Numbered from the stretch's first letter, positions 40,422-48,769 are shown. The stretch: 64,000 bases of DNA from Pseudomonas sp. GD04019 (GCF_029837695.1 NZ_JAOEEA010000001.1:496001-560000), one strand, 5' to 3'. Numbers and translations: made by a program. The notes: generated from the letters alone by a model not told the origin.

Positions 40422-41665
40422 AAGTCGCCATCGTCGGCAGTGGTATTTCCGGCCTCACCTGCGCCTACCTGCTGCAGCGCCAGCACCAGATCACCGTGTT
40501 CGAAGCGAGCGACTGGATCGGCGGCCACACCCACACGGTCGACGTGCAGCTGGAGGGGCGCAACTACGCCATCGACACCGGCTTCATCGTGTTCAACGAC
40601 TGGACCTACCCCAACTTCATTCGCCTCATGGACAGGCTGGGGGTTGCCTCGCAACCCACCGAGATGAGCTTCTCGGTGCACGACCCGGTGAGCGGCGACG
40701 AGTACAACGGCAACAACCTCAACAGCCTGTTCGCCCGCCGCAGCAACCTGCTCAGCCCGCCGTTCTGGGGCATGTTGCGCGACATCCTGCGCTTCAATCG
40801 CGAGGCCCTGGCCGACCTGGCCGCGAGCCGCATCGCCGGCGACACCACGCTGGGCGAGTACCTGCGACAACATGGTTACGGCCAGCGCTTCATCCAGCAC
40901 TACATCGTGCCGATGGGCGCGGCGATCTGGTCCATGTCGCTGCAGGACATGCTCGGTTTTCCCCTGCAGTTCTTCGTGCGTTTCTGCAAGAACCACGGCC
41001 TGCTGTCGGTCAGCCAGCGGCCGCAGTGGCGGGTCATCCAGGGCGGCTCGCGCAGCTACGTGGAGCCACTGACCCAAAGCTTTGCCGAGCACATCCGCCT
41101 GCACTGCCCGGTGCAGCGCGTGCAGCGCGACGCCGAGGGCGTCACCGTGCACAGCCCGGCCGGCGTGGAACGCTTCGATCGCATCGTGCTCGCCTGCCAC
41201 AGCGACCAGGCCCTGGACCTGCTGGCGGCGCCGACCCTGGCCGAGCGCGCCATCCTCGGCGACCTGCGCTACGCCGACAACGAGGTGGTGCTGCACACCG
41301 ACACCCGCCTGCTGCCGCGCCGCAAACTGGCCTGGGCCAGCTGGAACTACCGCCTGGGCGGCCCCGCCGAACAGCCGGCGGCGGTGACCTACAACATGAA
41401 CATCCTGCAGGGCATCGAGGCGCCAAAGACCTTCTGCGTCAGCCTCAACCAGACCGCCGCCATCGACCCGGCGCAGATCCTCGGGCGCTACCGTTACGCC
41501 CATCCGCAATACAGCCTGGCCGGCCTGCGCGCCCAGGAACGCTGGCGCGAGCTGCACGGCACGCACCACACCTACTTCTGCGGCGCCTACTGGGCCAACG
41601 GTTTCCATGAAGACGGCGTGGTCAGCGCGTTGCGCGTGGCCGAAGCATTCGGTGAGCGCCTGTGA
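40418..41665 (+). CDS. FAD-dependent amine-oxidase-like protein
   Basis: 415 residues. N-terminal dinucleotide-binding motif 'VAIVGSGISGLTCAYLLQ' (GxGxxG, ~3-20), then 'FEASDWIGGHTHTVDV' and 'DTGFIVFNDWTYPNF'. The C-terminal FAD segment is 'YFCGAYWANGFHEDGVVSALRVAE' (~385-408). This subgroup is regularly encoded beside DUF1365 and cyclopropane-synthase-like genes. That set is thought to modify membrane fatty acids, possibly furan fatty acids as in other bacteria. Exact reaction unknown. Confidence 0.88.
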   Translation: MKVAIVGSGISGLTCAYLLQRQHQITVFEASDWIGGHTHTVDVQLEGRNYAIDTGFIVFNDWTYPNFIRLMDRLGVASQPTEMSFSVHDPVSGDEYNGNNLNSLFARRSNLLSPPFWGMLRDILRFNREALADLAASRIAGDTTLGEYLRQHGYGQRFIQHYIVPMGAAIWSMSLQDMLGFPLQFFVRFCKNHGLLSVSQRPQWRVIQGGSRSYVEPLTQSFAEHIRLHCPVQRVQRDAEGVTVHSPAGVERFDRIVLACHSDQALDLLAAPTLAERAILGDLRYADNEVVLHTDTRLLPRRKLAWASWNYRLGGPAEQPAAVTYNMNILQGIEAPKTFCVSLNQTAAIDPAQILGRYRYAHPQYSLAGLRAQERWRELHGTHHTYFCGAYWANGFHEDGVVSALRVAEAFGERL

Positions 41666-42453
41666 ACAGCGCGCTCTACCAGGGCTGGGTCAGCCACCGC
41701 CGGCACCTGCCGCGCGGCCATGGCTTCCGCTATCGCATGGGCCTGCTCTATCTGGACCTGAGCGAACAGGACGAGGTGCTGGCGTTGTCCCCCCTGGCCG
41801 GCCGCTCGCGCTGGGCACCCTTGGCCTTCCGCGAGAGCGATTACCTGCCGCACCTCACCAGCGCCGGCCTGGTGCTGGAGCAGGCGGTCCGCCAGTGCGT
41901 CGAACAGGCTCTGGGCCATGCGCCGCAGGGGCGCATCTGCCTGCTCACCCAGCCACGCAGCTGGGGCCTGGCCTTCAACCCGGCCAGCTTCTTCTACTGC
42001 TTCGAGGCGGACGGTCGCCTGGCGGCGATCCTCTGCGAGGTCAGCAACACGCCCTGGCGCCAGCGCTATCACTACGTCCTGCCGGCCCATGCCGAGGGCG
42101 AGTCGCGGCAACGGGTGGCCAAGGCCTTCCACGTCTCGCCCTTCATGCCCCGCGACGTGGAATACCGCATGCGTTTCGCCCCGCCCGGCGCGCACCTGCG
42201 CATCCACATGGAGGACTGGCAAGGCGCGGATCGCCTGTTCGAGGCCGGCCTGGGCCTACGCCGCGTCGAGCTGAGCCGCGCCAGCCTGCACCGCCACCTG
42301 CTGAGTTTTCCCTGGATGACGGCCAGGACCCTGCTGGCCATCTATTGGCAGGCCCTGCGCCTGCTGCTCAAGCGCATGCCGCTGTTCGACCATCGCGCCG
42401 CGGATGACGAGCGCCCCACCGCCTTACTGGAGCCCCGCCATGAAAAGCCCTGA
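41662..42453 (+). CDS. DUF1365 protein of the light operon
   Basis: 263 residues from a GTG at 41662 that overlaps the preceding stop. Family features: 'LYQGWVSHRRHLPRGHGFRYR' near the start, 'LLTQPRSWGLAFNPASFFYCF' (~95-115), 'EVSNTPWRQRYHYVLP' and 'KAFHVSPFMPRDVEYRMRF' (~150). DUF1365 is always found with the flavin protein and the cyclopropane synthase-like gene on its two sides. No enzymatic activity is known to me for the isolated protein. Confidence 0.9.
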   Translation: MNSALYQGWVSHRRHLPRGHGFRYRMGLLYLDLSEQDEVLALSPLAGRSRWAPLAFRESDYLPHLTSAGLVLEQAVRQCVEQALGHAPQGRICLLTQPRSWGLAFNPASFFYCFEADGRLAAILCEVSNTPWRQRYHYVLPAHAEGESRQRVAKAFHVSPFMPRDVEYRMRFAPPGAHLRIHMEDWQGADRLFEAGLGLRRVELSRASLHRHLLSFPWMTARTLLAIYWQALRLLLKRMPLFDHRAADDERPTALLEPRHEKP

Positions 42454-43717
42454 CCTGATATCCGCCAAGAGCAACGTACGCAGCGGCAACGGCCCGGGCG
42501 CAGGCCTGCTGCGCCGCCTGGTGCTGCGCCAGCTCGGCCAGCTGCGCCACGGCCGGCTCAGCGTGCTGGAGAACGGCGAACGCCTGGAATTCGGCCAGGG
42601 CGGCGCCGGCCTGCACGCGGAGATCGAGGTGCTCGACCCGGCCCTGTGGGCGCTAGTGGCCGGCAATGGCTCGATCGGCTCGGGCGAGGCCTATATCCAT
42701 GGCTACTGGAGCAGCCCGGACCTGACGGCGGTGATCCGCCTGTTCGTCGCCAACCTCGACGTGCTGGACAGCATGGAGCGTGGCCTGGCGCTGCTCTTCG
42801 GCCGCCCGCTGATGCAGGGCCTGCACTGGCTCAACCGCAACACCCGCGCGGGGTCGCGGCGCAACATCGCCGCCCACTACGACCTCGGCAACCAGCTGTT
42901 CGAGCAGATGCTCGACCCGACCATGATGTACTCGGCCGCCATGTTCGAGAGCACCGACGACAGCCTGGAACAGGCCCAGCTGAACAAGCTCGAACGCATC
43001 TGCCAAAAGCTCGCCCTGCGCCCCACGGATCACCTGCTGGAGATCGGCACCGGCTGGGGCAGCATGGCCATCTACGCCGCCACCCACTACGGCTGTCGGG
43101 TGACCACCACCACCCTGTCGCGCGAGCAGTACGACTACACCCGCCAGCGCATCGAGCAGCAGGGCCTGCAGCAGCGCATCACCCTGCTGCTCAAGGACTA
43201 CCGCGACCTCGACGGCGAATACGACAAGCTGGTCTCCATCGAGATGGTCGAGGCGGTCGGCCACCGCTACCTGCCCGACTACTTCCGCCAGTGCAGCCGG
43301 CTGCTCAAGGCCGACGGGCTGATGCTGCTGCAGAGCATCACCATCCGTGACCAGCGCTACGCACAGGCGTGCCGCTCGGTGGACTTCATCCAGCGCTACA
43401 TCTTCCCCGGCGGCGCCCTGCCCTCGGTGCACAAGCTGCTGCAGGTGGTGACCACCGAGACGGACATGAACCTGCACCACATGGAGGATTTCGGCCTGCA
43501 TTACGCGCGCACCCTGCGCCTGTGGCACGACAACCTGCGCCGCGCCCGCCACCCGCTGGAGCAGCTGGGCTACGACCAGTACTTCTACCGCCTGTGGGAG
43601 TTCTACCTGTGCTACTGCGAGGGCGGTTTCCTCGAACGCAGCATCGGCACCGCCCAGCTGCTGCTGGCCAAGGAGGCCGCGCGCCCGGCGCCGCTGCTCG
43701 GTCGCCTGCGCGCTTGA
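42440..43717 (+). CDS. Cyclopropane-fatty-acid synthase-family methyltransferase (UfaA/Cfa-like)
   Basis: 425 residues from ATG 42440, preceded by GGAG and overlapping the DUF1365 end by 14 bp. S-adenosylmethionine site 'LLEIGTGWGSMAIYAATHYG' (~198-217). Cfa family motifs: 'HYDLGNQLFEQMLDPTMMYS' (~147-166) and 'SIEMVEAVGHRYLPDYF' (~267). Predicted to methylate unsaturated acyl chains of membrane phospholipids. Light-induced genes of this type are reported for P. putida. The exact product (cyclopropane or a modified acyl chain) is not decided by the sequence. Confidence 0.92.
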   Translation: MKSPDLISAKSNVRSGNGPGAGLLRRLVLRQLGQLRHGRLSVLENGERLEFGQGGAGLHAEIEVLDPALWALVAGNGSIGSGEAYIHGYWSSPDLTAVIRLFVANLDVLDSMERGLALLFGRPLMQGLHWLNRNTRAGSRRNIAAHYDLGNQLFEQMLDPTMMYSAAMFESTDDSLEQAQLNKLERICQKLALRPTDHLLEIGTGWGSMAIYAATHYGCRVTTTTLSREQYDYTRQRIEQQGLQQRITLLLKDYRDLDGEYDKLVSIEMVEAVGHRYLPDYFRQCSRLLKADGLMLLQSITIRDQRYAQACRSVDFIQRYIFPGGALPSVHKLLQVVTTETDMNLHHMEDFGLHYARTLRLWHDNLRRARHPLEQLGYDQYFYRLWEFYLCYCEGGFLERSIGTAQLLLAKEAARPAPLLGRLRA

Positions 43718-44187
43718 ACCGCGCCCTGCTGCTCAATGCCGGGCTGTTCCAGCTCGGCTGGTGGGCCTGCGTGCTCAGCCCACAGCGCCCCTGGCTGCTG
43801 GCGTTCGCCCTGCTCATCCTGGCCGCGCACCTGCGCTGGCTGGCGCAGCCCGGTGAATGGCGCGGCCTGCTCAGGGTGACCCTGTTCGGCGCGGCGCTGG
43901 ACAGCGCACTCGCCGCCCTCGGCCTGTTCGACTTCAGCCTGCCGCCGCTCTGGCTGGTTCTGCTCTGGGCCCTGCTGGCCTGCACCCTGCGCCATAGCCT
44001 GGCCTGGAGCGCCCGCCCGCACTGGCGCGCCGCCCTGCTCGGCGCACTGGCCGCACCGCCCGCCTATATCGGCGGCGCCACGCTGGCCGGCGTCGGCCTG
44101 CCACTGGGCATTCCGCTTACCTGGCTGCTGCTCGCCCTGCTGTGGGCGGCCGCACTGCCCCTGAGTCATCGCCTGGCCGGCAACTGA
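43714..44187 (+). CDS. DUF2878 inner-membrane protein, last gene of the light operon
   Basis: 157 residues from a TTG at 43714 overlapping the synthase stop. Five or six hydrophobic segments, for example 'LLNAGLFQLGWWACVLSP', 'LFGAALDSALAALGLFDF' and 'LWLVLLWALLACTLRHSLAW'. These match the DUF2878 pattern, including the 'GGATLAGVGLPLGIPLTWLLLALLW' C-terminal region. Role unknown. It may anchor or assist the fatty-acid-modifying enzymes at the membrane. Confidence 0.8.
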   Translation: MNRALLLNAGLFQLGWWACVLSPQRPWLLAFALLILAAHLRWLAQPGEWRGLLRVTLFGAALDSALAALGLFDFSLPPLWLVLLWALLACTLRHSLAWSARPHWRAALLGALAAPPAYIGGATLAGVGLPLGIPLTWLLLALLWAAALPLSHRLAGN

Positions 44188-44192
44188 ACCTC

Positions 44193-44248
44193 GTTCAGCT
44201 GCGGTTCAGCCTGGGTTCAGGCGGCGTTCAGCACCCTCCCCCTAGTCT
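44193..44248 (+). promoter_or_regulatory. Four GTTCAG direct repeats (PhoP-box-like) with -10 element before slyB
   Basis: GTTCAG occurs at 44193, 44204, 44215 and 44226, exactly 11 bp apart. Each adjacent pair is therefore a hexamer direct repeat with 5-bp spacer, the layout of a PhoP/OmpR-family box. A TAGTCT -10-like hexamer at 44243-44248 follows the last repeat by 11 bp, the distance typical of PhoP-activated promoters that lack a -35 element. Confidence 0.75.
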
Positions 44249-44280
44249 GTGTCCAGCGAAACTTCACCGAGGTACAGACC

Positions 44281-44748
44281 ATGAAACGCTTCCCGACCTT
44301 GCTGCTCAGTGCCGCCCTGAGCTCGTCCCTGCTGCTCACCGGCTGCGCCTCCAACCTCAACGGCAGCACCTACTCGCGGGCCGACGCGCGCGCCGTACAG
44401 ACAGTGCGCATGGGCATCATCGAGTCCCTGCGCCCAGTCCAGATCGAAGGTACCCGCACCCCGATCGGCGCCCTCGCCGGCACCGTGGTCGGTGGTGTCG
44501 CCGGCAGCGGTATCGGTGGCGGCCGTGGCAGCACCATCGCCACGGTACTCGGCGGCGTTGCCGGCGGCATGGCCGGTGCGGCGGTGGAGGAAGGCATCAC
44601 CCGCAGCCAGGGTGTCGAGATCACCGTGCGCGAGGACGACGGCGGCATGCGTGCCTACGTGCAGGAGGTCGATCCGGCCCAGCAGTTCCGCGTCGGCGAC
44701 CGCGTACGCATCAGCACGGTCAACGGCAGCAGCCGCGTGGTGCTCTGA
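44281..44748 (+). CDS. slyB: SlyB-like outer-membrane lipoprotein (glycine zipper)
   Basis: 155 residues. Lipobox 'LLLTGCAS' with the lipidated Cys at residue 22. The glycine-zipper double helix is 'IGALAGTVVGGVAGSGIGGG' followed by 'ATVLGGVAGGMAGAAVEEG' (~61-105), and the C-terminal beta part is 'VEITVREDDGGMRAYVQEV'. In enterobacteria SlyB belongs to the PhoPQ regulon and stabilises outer-membrane proteins under envelope stress. The four GTTCAG repeats upstream fit that control. Followed after 13 bp by a PagP-like gene. Confidence 0.88.
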   Translation: MKRFPTLLLSAALSSSLLLTGCASNLNGSTYSRADARAVQTVRMGIIESLRPVQIEGTRTPIGALAGTVVGGVAGSGIGGGRGSTIATVLGGVAGGMAGAAVEEGITRSQGVEITVREDDGGMRAYVQEVDPAQQFRVGDRVRISTVNGSSRVVL

Positions 44749-44761
44749 GGAGGACAGGCTC

Positions 44762-45217
44762 ATGAAGACCCTATGGCTTGCCGCGGCGCTGCTGGTGTGC
44801 GGCGCCGCCCTGGCGGACGACGGCGACTACTGGTACCTGCAGACCAGTGTGTACACCACGCACTGGTCGCATGACCCGATCCACAACAACAACCAGGACC
44901 TGATCGGCGTGGAGCGGCACAGGGCCGATGGCGATTTCGCCGGCATCGCCACCTTCCGCAACTCCTATCGCCAGCGTACCCAGTACGCCTATGTCGGCAG
45001 GCGCTTCGACGCCGAGCGCCTGCCGGCCTACCTGAAGGTCTCGGCCGGTGCCATCCAGGGCTATCGTGGCGAGTACCGCGACAAGATCCCGCTCAACCGC
45101 TACGGCGTGGCTCCGGCGCTCATCCCCTCGCTGGGCCTGCAGATAGGCCCGGTCAGCACCGAGGCAGTGTTCTTCGGCAATGCCGGCGCCATGCTCAACA
45201 TCGGTACGCGCATCTGA
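44762..45217 (+). CDS. pagP: PagP-like outer-membrane lipid A palmitoyltransferase (divergent pseudomonad type)
   Basis: 151 residues with signal peptide to about ALA|DDG. The mature protein is an eight-strand barrel candidate, with 'WYLQTSVYTTHWSHDP' and 'NNNQDLIGVERH' near the N-terminus, 'IATFRNSYRQRTQYAYVGRRF' in the middle, and 'IPSLGLQIGPVSTEAVFFG' near the C-terminus. This is the family often mis-annotated as a glycerol-phosphate transporter. It resembles, from memory, the PagP described in P. aeruginosa (PA1343), which transfers palmitate to lipid A and is PhoPQ-controlled. Lying directly after slyB under PhoP-like boxes supports this. The equivalence needs an alignment. Confidence 0.6.
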   Translation: MKTLWLAAALLVCGAALADDGDYWYLQTSVYTTHWSHDPIHNNNQDLIGVERHRADGDFAGIATFRNSYRQRTQYAYVGRRFDAERLPAYLKVSAGAIQGYRGEYRDKIPLNRYGVAPALIPSLGLQIGPVSTEAVFFGNAGAMLNIGTRI

Positions 45218-45303
45218 ACCCCGGGCGAGACCGCGCCGGCCAGGACGGCTACCGGTCAGCCTGCGCCCCGATCCACCCGCCGCTACCGTACACTGCGCGC
45301 CCT

Positions 45304-45621
45304 ATGGCGAACCTCACCCATATCCCCCACGTCCAGATGCCCGTAGAGCCGGCCATCAGCTGCTCCAACTGCGCCGCCTGCTGCTGCCAGCTGGAAGTGA
45401 TGCTGATCACCGATACCGGCGTGCCGCAGCGCTTCATCGAGACCGATGACTGGGGCGGCGAGGTGATGCGCCGCCTGGACGACGGCTGGTGCGCAGCGCT
45501 GGACCGCGACAGCATGCGCTGCACCATCTACGAAGTACGCCCGCTGATCTGCCGCGAGTTCGAAATGGGCTCGCCGGAATGTCGTGACGAGCGCGGCGGC
45601 CTGGACGGCATCTACCGCTAG
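45304..45621 (+). CDS. YkgJ-family cysteine-cluster protein
   Basis: 105 residues. Eight Cys residues arranged as 'CSNCAACCCQLEVML', 'GWCAALDRDSMRCTIYEVRPLICREFEMG' region and 'SPECRD'. This is the CxxCxxCC...C...CxxYxxRPxxC pattern of the UPF0153/YkgJ family, believed to bind zinc or an Fe-S cluster. Partner or substrate unknown. A bidirectional terminator follows. Confidence 0.88.
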   Translation: MANLTHIPHVQMPVEPAISCSNCAACCCQLEVMLITDTGVPQRFIETDDWGGEVMRRLDDGWCAALDRDSMRCTIYEVRPLICREFEMGSPECRDERGGLDGIYR

Positions 45622-45633
45622 CGAGCGGACATG

Positions 45634-45660
45634 AAAAAGCCGGGCACTAGGCCCGGCTTT
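45634..45660. terminator. Bidirectional rho-independent terminator between the YkgJ-type gene and pagL
   Basis: AAAAAGCCGGGCACTAGGCCCGGCTTT. Serves the plus-strand gene and the minus-strand pagL. Confidence 0.88.
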
Positions 45661-45676
45661 GATGCAACCAATCCGA

Positions 45677-46189
45677 TCAGAAACTGGTGCGGTAGTGCAG
45701 GGTGTACGCCTCCACCCCATCGTTCGGCTGCTTGATGCCGGCGTTGGAGTAGTGGAGCGCACGGATGCCGACTTCCTGGCCGGAGAAGCGCAGGCCGAGG
45801 CCGATGCGGTCTTCGAACTGGAAGGAGGAGCCCAGGTCGTTGTCTTCCAGCTCGGTATTGGCGAAAGCCGCCACGCCGATGCCGGCCTCGATGTAAGGCT
45901 TCACCGTCTCGCCGGCGAATTCGTAGACGAATACCGGAGCGAAGGACAGGCTGTGATTGCTGGAGGTCTCGTCACCTTCCCAGTAGGTGTAGCCGGCATC
46001 CCAGTAGCCGGTCAGGTGACCGACGCTGCTCTGCCACCAGCTTTTATCCCAATCCCACTGGGCGCCCAGGCGATAGACCATGGTGGAATCGCCGCTCTGG
46101 CCGATGGCGGCAGTGAAGTCGACGGCCTGTGCGGACAGGCTGCTCAGGCCGAGGGCTGCTGCTGCGGCCAGGGAAAGTATCTTCTGCAT
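45677..46189 (-). CDS. pagL: Lipid A 3-O-deacylase PagL
   Basis: 170-residue outer-membrane enzyme that removes the 3-O-linked acyl chain from lipid A. Signal peptide to about AQA|VDF. The catalytic triad is visible: H146 and S148 in 'RALHYSNAGIKQPNDG' and E160 just after, matching the family HxS...E arrangement offset by three from P. aeruginosa PagL. The C-terminus ends in Phe as usual for a barrel. AGGAT precedes the start at 46189. In P. aeruginosa pagL also lies next to murI. An MLC extension at the N-terminus is possible but not needed. Confidence 0.93.
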   Translation of the reverse strand: MQKILSLAAAAALGLSSLSAQAVDFTAAIGQSGDSTMVYRLGAQWDWDKSWWQSSVGHLTGYWDAGYTYWEGDETSSNHSLSFAPVFVYEFAGETVKPYIEAGIGVAAFANTELEDNDLGSSFQFEDRIGLGLRFSGQEVGIRALHYSNAGIKQPNDGVEAYTLHYRTSF

Positions 46190-46238
46190 ACACAACATCC
46201 TGTTAGCGATGGAGGTGGGAGAGTTCTTATCGTCTCGC

Positions 46239-46267
46239 AGTATAGGAAAAAATCTTATTAGAGAAAG
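46239..46267 (-). promoter_or_regulatory. Possible pagL promoter
   Basis: On the minus strand a TATACT -10 hexamer (46239-46244) is preceded 17 bp upstream by a poor -35 (CTTTCT, 46262-46267). The AT-rich surroundings of 46226-46280 stand out. A weak -35 suggests activator dependence. No GTTCAG repeats are visible here. Confidence 0.4.
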
Positions 46268-46296
46268 GTAGAACCCACTCAAAAAGCATTGATCCC

Positions 46297-47088
46297 TCAC
46301 ACAGGGAGCAACTCTACCGCTGCGAGTTCCAACAATAATTTCGGCAACACCGCCTGCATCGCCGCGGCGTCGCCACTGCACCACAGGCGAATGCCCCGGG
46401 CCGGCCCGGAGGCGCGCAGGCCCCGCTGGTCGAGCAGCGATTGCAGGTGGCGCGCCACGGCCGCGCCAGTGTCCACCAGGCTGATCGATTCCGGCACCAG
46501 CTCGCGCAGCAGCGGCCTGATGAAAGGATAGTGGGTGCAGCCGAGAATCAGGGTGTCGCAGCCCTCGGCCAGCAACGGTGCGACCCAGCCCTGCAGCAGC
46601 TGGCGAGTGCGCGGCGCATCCAGCTCGCCGGTCTCGATCTGCTCGACCAGGCCCGGGCAAGGCTGGGTGATCACCCGCACGTCGCTGGCGAAGCGATCGA
46701 GCAGCGCGGCGAACTTGGCGCTCTTCAGGGTGCCTGTGGTGGCCAGCACGCCGACCACCCCGCTGCGGGTGGCGGCAGCCGCTGGCTTCACCGCCGGCTC
46801 CATGCCGACGATGGGCAACTCGGGATAGCGCTCACGCAGGTCGGCCACCGCGGCGGCAGTCGCCGTGTTGCAGGCCAGCACCAGCGCCTTGGCGCCCTGC
46901 CCCAGGAGGAATTCGGCAATCTTCTGGCTGCGTTCGCGGATAAATTCCGGGGTCTTCTCGCCGTAGGGCACATGGCCGCTGTCGGCCACATACAGCAGCG
47001 ACTCGTCCGGCAGGCGCGCCTGAATCTCGCGCAGCACCGAGAGGCCGCCAACGCCGGAGTCGAACACGCCGATCGGCGCCTGGCTCAC
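46297..47088 (-). CDS. murI: Glutamate racemase MurI
   Basis: Cofactor-independent racemase making D-glutamate for peptidoglycan, 263 residues. Catalytic Cys pair in '[19 protein letters not shown]' (~70) and '[17 protein letters not shown]' (~183). N-terminal '[17 protein letters not shown]' with the conserved Asp. GTG start at 47088 overlaps the moeB stop by GTGA. Longer N-terminal extension is unlikely. Confidence 0.96.
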   Translation of the reverse strand: MSQAPIGVFDSGVGGLSVLREIQARLPDESLLYVADSGHVPYGEKTPEFIRERSQKIAEFLLGQGAKALVLACNTATAAAVADLRERYPELPIVGMEPAVKPAAAATRSGVVGVLATTGTLKSAKFAALLDRFASDVRVITQPCPGLVEQIETGELDAPRTRQLLQGWVAPLLAEGCDTLILGCTHYPFIRPLLRELVPESISLVDTGAAVARHLQSLLDQRGLRASGPARGIRLWCSGDAAAMQAVLPKLLLELAAVELLPV

Positions 47089-47846
47089 GCGCGCACTCCG
47101 CAGACCGAGCACTCGGGATCGCGCTTGACCCGCAGCTCGCGAAAGCGCGAACCGAGGGCGTCGACCAGCAGCAGGCGGCCCACCAGCGGCTCGCCGAAGC
47201 CGGCCAGCAACTTGAGCGCTTCCAGCGCCTGCAGGCTGCCGACCAGCCCGACCAGCGGACCGACCACGCCGGCCTCGCTGCAGGTCAGCTCCGCCTCGCT
47301 GCCGTGGCCATAAAGGCAGTGGTAGCAGGGGCTGGCCGCGTCGCGTGGGTCGAACACCGCGAGCTGACCTTCCAGGCGAATCGCCGCGCCCGAAACCAGT
47401 GGCTTACCGGCGGCCACGCAGGCGGCATTGACCGCCTCGCGGGTGGTGAAGTTGTCGCTGCAGTCCAGCACCAGGTCCACCGCGGCCACGGCGGCGGCCA
47501 GGTAATCGGCGTCCAGCGCCACACGATGCGGCACCAGCTTGATCTGCGCATTGATGGCAGCCAGACGGGCCATGGCCGAGTCGACCTTGGCCACGCCGAC
47601 CTGCATGCTGTCGTGAATGATCTGGCGCTGCAGATTGGTCAGGTCGACCCTGTCGAAGTCGGCCAGGTGCAGCTCGCCGACACCGGCGGCGGCCAGGTAC
47701 AGGGCCACCGGTGAGCCGAGGCCGCCGAGGCCGACTATCAGCACGCGGCTCTGTTTCAGCTTGAGCTGCCCGGCCACGTCGATCTGCGGCAGCAATATCT
47801 GCCGGCTGTAGCGCAGCAGCTCGTCGTCGTTCAGTTCCAGGCTCAT
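47085..47846 (-). CDS. moeB: Molybdopterin-synthase adenylyltransferase MoeB
   Basis: 253-residue E1-like enzyme that adenylates the C-terminus of MoaD. Nucleotide motif '[21 protein letters not shown]' region (~33-52), '[16 protein letters not shown]' (~62-77), '[16 protein letters not shown]' (~125) and zinc-binding CxxC pairs 'SPCYHCLYG' and '[10 protein letters not shown]'. The start at 47846 overlaps the prmC stop (ATGA). No rhodanese domain is attached. In pseudomonads this gene is sometimes named for thiamine ThiF, but MoeB fits better. Confidence 0.93.
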   Translation of the reverse strand: MSLELNDDELLRYSRQILLPQIDVAGQLKLKQSRVLIVGLGGLGSPVALYLAAAGVGELHLADFDRVDLTNLQRQIIHDSMQVGVAKVDSAMARLAAINAQIKLVPHRVALDADYLAAAVAAVDLVLDCSDNFTTREAVNAACVAAGKPLVSGAAIRLEGQLAVFDPRDAASPCYHCLYGHGSEAELTCSEAGVVGPLVGLVGSLQALEALKLLAGFGEPLVGRLLLVDALGSRFRELRVKRDPECSVCGVRA

Positions 47847-48673
47847 GCCGACCATTGCCCCAGGGAAATACGTTCGTGCCCGCCCAGGTCGCGGCGGCTG
47901 TCCACGGCGGTGAAGCCCGCGACACTCAGCAGCCCGCGCACCGCCTCGGCCTGATCATAGCCGTGCTCCAGCAGCAGCCAAGCACCGGCCTCGAGGTGCT
48001 GTGGCGCCTGGGCGATGATCTGGCGGATATCGTCCAGGCCATCGGCGCCGGCCACCAGCGCGCTCATCGGCTCGAAGCGCACATCGCCCTCGCCCAGATG
48101 GCTATCCGTCACCGCAATGTAAGGCGGGTTGCTGAGGATCAGGTCGAAGCGTTCGCCGGCCAGGGCGTCGAACCAGCTGCTCAGGCGAAACTCGGCATTG
48201 CCCAGCTTGAGGCGCAGGCGATTGCGCTCGGCCAGCTCGACGGCCTCGGCGATACGGTCCACCCCGGTCACTTTCCAGCCGCCGCGCTCGCTGGCCAGGG
48301 CCAGGGCGATGGCGCCAGTGCCGGTGCCCAGGTCGAGCACCCGCAGCGGCGTGGCCGGTGCCAGCTGCAGGGCGGTCTCCACCAGCAGTTCGGTATCGGG
48401 GCGGGGAATCAGGGTGTGCGGCGCCACTTCCAGGTCCAGGCTCCAGAAGCCCTGGTGGCCAAGGATATAGGCCACCGGCTCGCCCGCGCGGCGGCGTTCG
48501 AGCATGGTGGTAAAGGCACTCCGCTGCTCGGCGCCCGGCTCTTGCTCGGGCCAGGTGCGCAGGTAGCTGCGCGGCTTGCCCAGGGCGGCGGCCAGCAGCA
48601 GCTCGGCATCCAGGCGCGCCGTCGGCGAGTCGGGTAGTTCGGCGCTGTCGAGCAGGATTTGGATGCTGTTCAT
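47843..48673 (-). CDS. prmC: Release-factor glutamine N5-methyltransferase PrmC
   Basis: 276 residues. Methylates the Gln of the GGQ motif in RF1 and RF2. SAM site 'VLDLGTGTGAIALALASE' (~115-132) and the substrate-binding 'LILSNPPYI' (NPPY, ~182-190). Start MNSIQILLDSAEL at 48673. Next to prfA, whose product is its substrate. The 223-bp gap to prfA is filled by two repeat elements. Confidence 0.95.
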   Translation of the reverse strand: MNSIQILLDSAELPDSPTARLDAELLLAAALGKPRSYLRTWPEQEPGAEQRSAFTTMLERRRAGEPVAYILGHQGFWSLDLEVAPHTLIPRPDTELLVETALQLAPATPLRVLDLGTGTGAIALALASERGGWKVTGVDRIAEAVELAERNRLRLKLGNAEFRLSSWFDALAGERFDLILSNPPYIAVTDSHLGEGDVRFEPMSALVAGADGLDDIRQIIAQAPQHLEAGAWLLLEHGYDQAEAVRGLLSVAGFTAVDSRRDLGGHERISLGQWSA

Positions 48674-48682
48674 GTTTCTCTC

Positions 48683-48769
48683 GTAGGGTGGATCGGGGCG
48701 CATAGCTCGCGCTTTACCGTTCCACCGAGCGATGCCTGTGGTGGATTAACAGAGCGTCATCCACCCTAC
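48683..48769. repeat. Family C inverted repeat (copy 3) between prfA and prmC
   Basis: GTAGGGTGGATC at the left is mirrored by ATCCACCCTAC at the right, with an inner diverged arm pair. Confidence 0.7.

Noticed and set aside
45677..46660. A 327-codon minus-strand frame joining pagL to sequence inside murI
   Set aside because: The upstream part is an out-of-frame shadow of murI. PagL begins with its signal peptide at 46189.
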